Source of the DNA: Trichostrongylus colubriformis
Taxonomy: Eukaryota > Nematoda > Chromadorea > Rhabditida > Trichostrongylidae
Direction: 5' to 3'
Assembly (NCBI GenBank): GCA_963978905.1
Contig: OZ022260.1
Location: 39,430,259 to 39,494,258, forward strand
Length of the DNA stretch: 64,000 bases
Shown here: positions 57,516-64,000 of the stretch, in pieces
Numbering within the stretch: position 1 is the first letter of the stretch
How the letters are laid out: every line of letters starts with the position of its first letter
Program-made: the position numbers and the translations under genes
Notes under the pieces: model-generated
The model's input: the letters and a program-made list of their open reading frames with translations, nothing else
Databases searched by the model: none
What the model was told of the DNA's origin: nothing

Positions 57516-57574
57516 AAAAGTTGAAGTTTTTATTTTTCCTGACGAGTCAAGAACCACTTCGGGCAGCGTTCATA

Positions 57575-57800
57575 GTGGTTGAATTTGCGTTCTTGTGGGA
57601 ATGGGGAATAGGTGGAAAATCGTAAAGATACGTATCGATCGTGAAATTTGCTTTTTTGTGAAAGCATGGAATTTCGGAGAAGTACCAGGTACGTATCGAT
57701 ATCGGGCTACGGCTAGTCAGGGAATTTGAGTAATGAGGACCTCATGATCCTGTATTCTCACCAAAACGCAAATTCCACATTTCCACATTCCCTCAATCAA
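57575..57800. repeat. Degraded inverted repeat
   Basis: TGAATTTGCGTTCTTGTG and GGGAATGGGG at 57580-57606 pair loosely with CACCAAAACGCAAATTC and CACATTCCCTC at 57760-57795. The repeated phrase TACGTATCGAT lies between. Confidence 0.4.
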
Positions 57801-58602
57801 AACGTAGTGGGTACCGGTCCGGGATATGTTTCCTGGACCACGCGAATGGCAGTGGGGCTGCCTGACAGCAAGCCATCTTTAACCACCGACTGTTTTAATT
57901 AGAAGACAATTTTGAGGGAAGTGGAATTGTGACTGAAATACAGAGGGAGCCAGAAAAAGGAATTCAGCTCATGGTCCACATTCGCCGACGGTACAAAACA
58001 TAGGGAAACGAAGGATATAAAAGTATTGGTACAAAATATTCCCAAAATGTTCCTCTCGACGCAGGACAAGCTGTGGCTCACAGCTTTCACCTCCATCAAA
58101 GTACGGAGCCCTCAGACGGCGCAATCGGGCTTCTGAGCTTCTACGGTATCAAGGTCCGCTTTAAACGGTGGGGCCAGGTTCCAAGGTAGCTCTTTTGTGG
58201 GAAGCTTCCTAAGGATTGGCCCTTCGGTTCATGGGAGTCACAGAGCTCCTGCTGCTCGGACAACGCTGCTATGATCCGAAGTATCATTTTTCATGCCTCA
58301 TACCTGTCTCCTGAGGGGTTTCAGTGGTGACGGCACGTTCTGGTTCTTGGAAACGAACGGGGCTCGCAACCCGAAAAAAAAACGGAATGTTCAGAGCACC
58401 ACCCAGTATGAATCCCCTTAGGTACCCAGAGTGTACGGACCCTAGCAAGGTTGTGAATGAGGGCGACGAAATTTCGGATTTTGCCCAGCTCAGGTGACAC
58501 ATCTTGTTCACTCGGAAGAAGCTCCCGTTCCTGCTTGTGCAGAAGGCTGTTTCGGAGTATATCGTTAGAGTGTGGTCTGCTCTTAACTTCAGAAGTGAAA
58601 TA

Positions 58603-59192
58603 TTGGGTAGTCTAAAAAGTCTTTCGTAATTTTAAAAACCGGTTTTTGTCTCTCTCAAAACTGCTGTCCACAAATTTTCTTCTATACCTCATTTTCAATA
58701 CATTTTCAATTCCTTTTTTTTGAATGGCGTTAGACAGGGAAAGGAAAAGGTGATAATCCGATGGAGCAAGGTCAGGGCTATAAGGCAGCAACTTTAACTA
58801 AGCTCGAGAATTTTTTGGCAAGGCAATTTTTTGGCAAGTTCTTCCCACTATTGAAAAAGTGACTCGCTAAAAAAATTCTCGAGCTTGGTTAAAAATTGCT
58901 GCCCCATCCACCTTATAGCCCTGATCTTGCTCCATCGGATTATCACCCTTTCCTTTCCCTGTCTAACGCCATTCAAATAAAAAATTTTTCATAATTTTTG
59001 TATTGAAAATGAGGTTGACCTTTGATATGTTTATTTTGCCGAAAAGGGTTATCCGGGAGATGGAAGACAACAATACCTATAGATGCGTATGGACTTGTAC
59101 TACATGTGTATGTACAGAAGAGATTGCTGGAAAGCAGTTCGGAGGGAAAAAGCGGTATTTGAAAATACGAAAAAACTTTTTAGACTACCCAA
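58603..59192. mobile_element. Mariner-derived foldback element
   Basis: Ends TA-TTGGGTAGTCTAAAAAGT and its complement (TA at 58601-58602 and 59193-59194). Within, the C-terminal transposase region is present twice, head to head: plus strand about 58890-58975 (HPPYSPDLAPSDYH-like) and minus strand about 58795-58715. This created a central palindrome. No intact transposase. Confidence 0.75.
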
Positions 59193-59283
59193 TACCTCGT
59201 CAGAATTCGCTGAAGTAGGGTTCAAAGAGGAGGAGACAAATTACTTTTTTGGCACCCCCCTGTACAGCCGATGGAGTTTCCAG

Positions 59284-59470
59284 GTGACTTGCTCCTCTAC
59301 GGCCGCCGTCACACTTCGCAATTTTGGGATTTTGCGATTCTGCGATTCTGTGATGTCGCTGCTCCGCACGCGAAGTTGCAACATTGCATAATCTCAAGCT
59401 CGTAGAATCGTAGAATCGCGTGCGAAAATGCGCGACGCCGCAAAATCGCAAGAACGCAAAATCGCGAAGT
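59284..59470. repeat. GCGATT-rich inverted simple repeat
   Basis: TTTTGCGATTCTGCGATTC-type sequence (59330-59360) is followed by an inverted GCAAAATCGC-rich half (59430-59468). The same word family occurs at 15480-15550. Confidence 0.55.
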
Positions 59471-60017
59471 CTGACGCGGCCTACCATGTGAAGTTACGAG
59501 TTAGTCTGACAGGTACTTCCACCTTCAGTACCTATTTTGCTTATATGGTTACTCAAGCCGAGACATTCTATATTCTATTTCACAGGTACAGCTTTGAACT
59601 TGAGGGAATGCAGATGTAATAAACTGAATAATATTATGCACATTTGCATGCATGTTATCACTGTAATCCAAGTTCATGGCGCAGTGCTGAGGGTTGATAT
59701 TTCATCCGTTATTTCATCAGTCTTATTCACCCTTCATCAGGGATTGCACTGTCCTATTCATTGTGTGCATAAGTTCTGTTTTGCTGGAAAATGGACAAAA
59801 GGATTAAATCACACATTGTTTCAATGAAAGATCAGGTTGACATTACCTGATTGTCTAGACGAGGTGTCATGATCACGCGAAGGGAATGGGAGGATAGGAA
59901 CTGGAAAAGGCATTACATAGGGAAGTTTGTGATTAATATGCTAAGGAGTATCACCGTAGTTAAGCCTGTTCTAGGCTAATCGAGATCTAATTGTTTTCAG
60001 TGGTTGTTTCGTTTTTG

Positions 60018-60351
60018 CTTACTGCTTACGCCTAAAAGAACCGGAAGGGGTCCGAAGTAAGAGGAATATGCAAAAAATAATTATTTCGTAACGAACATTC
60101 AAAGTCAGAAGCGATAGTTGGTGGAAAAACCCGGATTCGAAAGCGCGGCGCTGTGGTATGTATCGCATCACATTCGCATCAACACACTGACTTTCCGAGT
60201 TGTCCGCCGTAGAGATGTCATTTTTTTGTCTCGTACCGAGTATTTCATTCATTGATGATGATGTGAAATAAGTAAAACAACACACAGCAACAAACAAGTA
60301 AACAATAAAGGAAGAATAAGCGAAAGTGAAAGAAAAAAGTGTGATTGCCAT
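60018..60351 (-). repeat. Dispersed repeat, pair with 41 kb
   Basis: Inverted relative to 41065-41231 (CTTATTTCACATCATCATC; TTGTTTGTTGCTGTGTG). Long open frame here is probably incidental. Confidence 0.4.
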
Positions 60352-60524
60352 TAAAAGCTAATGATCATTTTCGACGTTTTGGCAAGGTGCCGTGTGTGCA
60401 TTGCGGCAACCACAAACCACCGTCCTCCCATACCGTGAACCAAACCTCCCGGTGTCTTTAAGCTGCCAACGACTGCTTACGTGCCCCTCATCCTTATAGA
60501 GCGAGCACGCCGTTTCATGATCAT

Positions 60525-60545
60525 GGGCAAAGTATGAACGCGGCC
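60525..60545 (-). mobile_element. Solo end of the 55-kb palindromic family
   Basis: GCAAAGTATGAACGCGGCC is identical in inverse to the left end at 55087. No matching second end was found upstream within the window. Confidence 0.6.
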
Positions 60546-60875
60546 TTACACATCTCTGTGGCTCATGCATTCGGCTGTTGTGGCATTTTTCATCGCTAAA
60601 TCACCACGAACCAACTGCTCTGACATGCATGAACAAAAAGGTTTTCCCAGTGGTACGGACCAATTAACGTGCTCAGTACCTCAAACGCGGTGGAAAGAAG
60701 TGATCGTTCGATGAATTTGTCGGGTCGGACTTAACGTGAGAGCTTAACAATATGCTATGCAAACAATGGGAAAGAAAGGTGAAGATTTGTGAATGCATAT
60801 GTAGTAGCCAGTGCCAAGGATTAGCTAAATGCATGTGATGCTTTCTGATAATGTTATGTTATGACATTTCCATAG

Positions 60876-60972
60876 GGTAGACGATGGCGAAATCGACATA
60901 TCAAAGGTCGAATGGTCCACTGCAGTTCGCTTGGAGAATGGAGGACAAGAAAGAAATATTCCTTACTTATAG
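60876..60972 (+). CDS. Candidate terminal exon
   Basis: After ACATTTCCATAG a frame reads VDDGEIDISKVEWSTA and ends NIPYL before TAG (60970-60972). The composition is protein-like, but no upstream exon of matching phase is confirmed. Confidence 0.3.
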
Positions 60973-61685
60973 ACTTCCCTAACAGACTTTTCATAATGAC
61001 ATCTTCCTTGCTTTAAAGAGCTGTATTGCAACTACTTGGGTATCGATGTCTAATTTTTGAGAGTAGTTATTAGTCTTTTTGCGTTTGTTTGTTTTGTTTT
61101 GTTTTTTAATTGTTAGAGTCAGTTTTAATAGCTTAGCCAAGAGGACTTTGACCTATACAAATCCACCCGTTACCATAATATTACCCTATTTCGTTATGCA
61201 GTCTATTCGAGTGATAACATATTTACAAAGGACTTCATATATTGTGATATAATATTTCTTTGAGGGCAGTCACCATTCCTTTTTTAAACTGTCCTTTCTT
61301 TCCTCGAGCCACGAGACTAGGTACTTAGCGTTTATCTGACCTGTCTGTTCCACTAGGGCGGTCGGTATACTCGTGTTTCGAAGTTCAGGCAGGTTCCTAT
61401 GACCCCTTCAGTGGCGAGGGCATCATCGTCGACTGGTGCAGGTAAATGACTTGGGTGCCACTCGCGGCTTACTCCAGGCTCGAGAGGATAAGATGGATAC
61501 ACTCTCGTGTCCTGAGTAACTCAATTATGGTTATTTCTTCGCTTTTTGGCATTACAGTGGTTTTGGTTTCCCTTTCACTCTAGGTTTAGATGCTTTGAGG
61601 GTTGTAGGGGTTTTCTACCGTCCTCTTGACCAGCTACAGTGGATAACTTTTTTCTGTCAATGTTCTGCCTCGTCTCATGCACGCA

Positions 61686-61715
61686 TAAATAAATAAATAA
61701 ATAAATAAATAAATA
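61686..61715. repeat. (AAAT)n microsatellite
   Basis: Seven or so uninterrupted AAAT units. Confidence 0.95.
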
Positions 61716-61822
61716 TAGCCTCAAAACACTGGATTGGTCATCTGTATGCAGCTATTTGGCTGCATGATGCCTTGATTGAAGTGGCATCAGTGTGTTTGGT
61801 GTAACTTTTTCACTATTTTCAG

Positions 61823-61920
61823 GCATTCCCTACTGGAAAATGAGTATCGGATTAAAAAAGCCTGACCCATCACATGGAACAGCTAATGAGCCAATCATAG
61901 ATACCAATCTCTCATCGTGA
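61823..61920 (+). CDS. Candidate terminal exon
   Basis: A strong acceptor (TTCACTATTTTCAG) opens a 32-codon frame (IPYWKMSIGLKKPDP, ANEPIIDTNLSS) to TGA. It starts in phase 1; no partner exon was identified. Confidence 0.35.
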
Positions 61921-62129
61921 AACAGAGGATGGTAATTCGAGCTTTTTTGTTCAAAAAAGCTACTACAAGTGAGATCTGGGCATAACGTGACACTGACACG
62001 AACAAGAAGGCGTCATGGGAATATTACAAACCCACAAACTAGGAAAAAAGGCTGTAGAAACAATTTCAGCCGGAACTTTCCATAAGGATCAATCAAAGAA
62101 ATGGGCCACGGAAAGAGCGACTAAGAACC

Positions 62130-62330
62130 GCTCCTGCGCAGGCGATTGTTCCAATGTTGCTTGGCGGTAACTCGAATGAGCTGCTCTTCTTCCAGTTTTT
62201 TTCGATTTTTGCTTCAAAATCAAGGAACACTGTCGTGTTTTCGTGTTACTGTTTATGAACTGTATCTAGTAAAGTGATATCAAAAGGAATTGAAATCTGG
62301 AATTCCCGTCGACGATTACTCCGAGGCCTT
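62130..62330 (+). repeat. Dispersed repeat, pair with 37.6 kb
   Basis: CCAATGTTGCTTGGCGG and the following T-rich blocks match 37690-37830. Downstream, 62378-62623 is open but has no splice support. Confidence 0.4.
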
Positions 62331-62932
62331 GTTCAGCATTAGTCCATTTTTTTGCATTCACGTCGATAGTCTCCAGGATGTTGTCCAGTTTGATGTTTTT
62401 GGCGCTCAACGAGGGTTACATAAAAAAGAACCAATGTTATATTTGTGATCTGGGTACTGATTTACATTACACTGACGTGGAACACATTTTTGCAAAAAGT
62501 CATGGCGTCCCGCGCGATTCAGCAGGATGCGCCATGGATGTGTCACGTCATCTGGTCCACGAATTACACTTACTGAAAATACCTGAGTGGATTTTTTTAC
62601 ATTTTAAAGTTGTAGACGTATAAAACGTAGCGGTCTCGTCAACCAGACAGTCACGTCGTCTCATTTACTCGCCGAACTTATTTTCATCCTTGATCAAGCT
62701 GAGCCGTAATATTCTGTAGATACAAAGCATCAGCTTTTAACCTTTCCTTATCAGTGGACAGGAAGGAAAATTTTAAATGTTTGCTGGATGCTTTTCGAGT
62801 CCAACTTCCTGTCTTGACTATGATGACTATGATGACTAGTGGAGACGCGGTAAAATATTGGACTTGCCACACACTCGAAATTACTCTTGATAAGATAATT
62901 GTGATGGTTGACCATTCACACCACATCCTTTG

Positions 62933-63060
62933 TTGAGATGCGCCGTGCACTCTGGTTACATTCAGAATCGTGATGGTAGGTGAATGCGATTTGGCATGAA
63001 CCTATCCCGGCGGGATGGAAGGCGTGGTTTGCCTGAACGGGTATAGATGCAGGATTAAGC
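62933..63060 (-). repeat. SINE tail fragment
   Basis: GATGCGCCGTGCACTC, ATTCAGAATCGTGATGG and CGGGATGGAAGG follow the 25.96-kb SINE from its tail inward, then stop; the middle is deleted. Confidence 0.55.
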
Positions 63061-63319
63061 ATACATTTAAATACACTAAAAATGCAAGTTGTAGTTATGC
63101 TACCATTTCAAAGCGATTCCCTTGTAAGCCTGTCGAAAGGTGCCCTGAAGGATGTAATAAAGGATGTTGAAATTGTGAAATATTGAGGGGTCGTGGTTTG
63201 GTGAATATACGGGAGTTCAGCTGCAAACCCGATAACGGGTGGCTGCAGTAGCTGTTTTCCATAGATCATTCGCTAAGATGCGCTACGTACCCCAGTGAGT
63301 CCGGACTTTATGACATGCC

Positions 63320-63790
63320 ATGGATTCCAAGATTTGCCCGCTACTGAAGCCATTGTCTTCATGTTTTGAAACAGTTCGTTCTGACTATTCCAACCTCGTT
63401 GAATTAAAGGGTTGGTTGGGCTCATTCCTACCTTTGTTCTATAACCACTGCACCATATTACTTCCGAGAAAAGCCTTAATTAATTCCATGTTTTCTCTTC
63501 ATGAAACCTCAGCATCGCTAGTAACTTCAATTTTGTCTGCTGACAAGGTTGCTAGAGGGATTCTTTGTTGACGGCCACACGTTTTTACCAGATCGTCTTC
63601 CTCAAAAGCCTAAACGTGGCTTAAGTTTTAGGATTTCGTCCATTATACCGTCATACGCCTCATCTCCCCAGCGGTTCTGACGGATACATCTGAAGAGATC
63701 CGGACGGAAAGTCCGGTGAAAGAACTCACCCAGACCACCACCGCAAGAGTGGAACCATTCCACTCGGTGCTAGTTGTTAACAGTAAATGA
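63320..63790 (+). CDS. Compact two-exon gene, about 128 aa
   Basis: Exon 1 runs from ATG 63320 (context GCCATGG) to AAG|GTTGCT at 63547 (76 codons: MDSKICPLLKPLSSC, RSDYSNLVELKGWLG, TSILSADK). An 84-bp intron ends AAGTTTTAG, and exon 2 (63632-63790) continues in phase 0 for 52 codons to TGA (DFVHYTVIRLISP, DTSEEIRTESPVKEL, ending VVNSK). Exon 2 uses GC-rich codons and both exons are fully open. No signal peptide or known domain is seen. Upstream exons cannot be excluded: an alternative acceptor (ACCTCAG, 63512) would make exon 1 an internal exon. Confidence 0.55.
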
Positions 63791-64000
63791 AAAATGACAG
63801 GATGTCCTCCTGTTCATGCTTGGATATCTTACGAAAATCTAGAACGCCTCGAGCATTTTCCTGGCAGAAATCTCAGTGTATGCCAAAACTCTGCACTTCA
63901 CATCGAAGTGTGTCAGCTCAAGCTCTAATTTAATCTTTCCTCTCGAATCGCAGAGTGGAGTACAGTAATAGCACTACGTCATCGCTCTATATTTTCTGAA

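Noticed and set aside
63680..63740. Hammerhead-like order CTGAAGA, CCGGA...TCCGG hairpin, GAAA
   Set aside because: No stem III or cleavage-site partner was found, and the same bases are better explained as a 52-codon exon.

Overview
The window looks like a repeat-rich invertebrate nuclear genome, most likely a strongylid (hookworm-like) nematode. The evidence is many short exons bounded by TTTCAG-type acceptors and GTAAG/GTGAG donors, introns of about 50-100 bp alongside multi-kb ones, nematode-type mariner copies, a Penelope-like retroelement, and a sequence matching 21 of 22 bases of the conserved nematode SL1 spliced leader. Nothing looks bacterial: there are no operons, rRNA genes or CRISPR arrays. 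The species call is inference; the eukaryotic, repeat-dense character is plain in the sequence.

Region 1-20 kb. A decayed mariner (0.5-1.4 kb) is followed by a minus-strand multi-exon gene (about 6.25 down to 2.97 kb) whose large intron holds a 1.2-kb foldback element and a 224-bp Mutator-type MITE. Next come another decayed mariner (7.1-8.0 kb), the 3' end of a small plus-strand gene (8.4-8.6 kb), a TTAA-flanked foldback MITE (10.1-10.5 kb), a 1.37-kb palindrome (11.1-12.5 kb), further copies of the 3.3-kb foldback family (14.3-15.2 kb), a minus-strand gene fragment (15.9-16.2 kb) and an almost complete mariner (19.0-20.3 kb).

Region 20-41 kb. A Penelope-like element on the minus strand (22.8-25.1 kb) is interrupted by one TAG codon and one frameshift inside the reverse transcriptase. 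It is followed by a palindromic MITE, a SINE copy, a deleted mariner (26.8-27.7 kb), a three-exon minus-strand gene (27.7-29.1 kb), a TA-flanked foldback element (29.7-30.8 kb), a tetranucleotide microsatellite, a large composite of nested inverted repeats (33.9-36.1 kb) with the second Mutator-type MITE, a short tandem array (36.2-36.7 kb) and the SL1-like sequence (37.34 kb).

Region 41-64 kb is less repetitive and carries scattered candidate exons on the plus strand. The best are the juxtamembrane/transmembrane part of a type I membrane protein (51.0-51.5 kb), a two-exon C-terminus (53.8-54.4 kb), two phase-compatible exons (57.1-57.3 kb) and a compact two-exon gene at the right edge (63.3-63.8 kb). 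The third Mutator-type MITE is nested in another palindromic element at 55 kb, and a mariner-derived foldback lies at 58.6-59.2 kb.

Host gene models rest on open frames, splice consensus and agreement of intron phases, with no transcript evidence. None of the host proteins was recognised by family. Transposable-element calls are firmer because terminal repeats, target-site duplications and transposase or RT motifs can be read directly.
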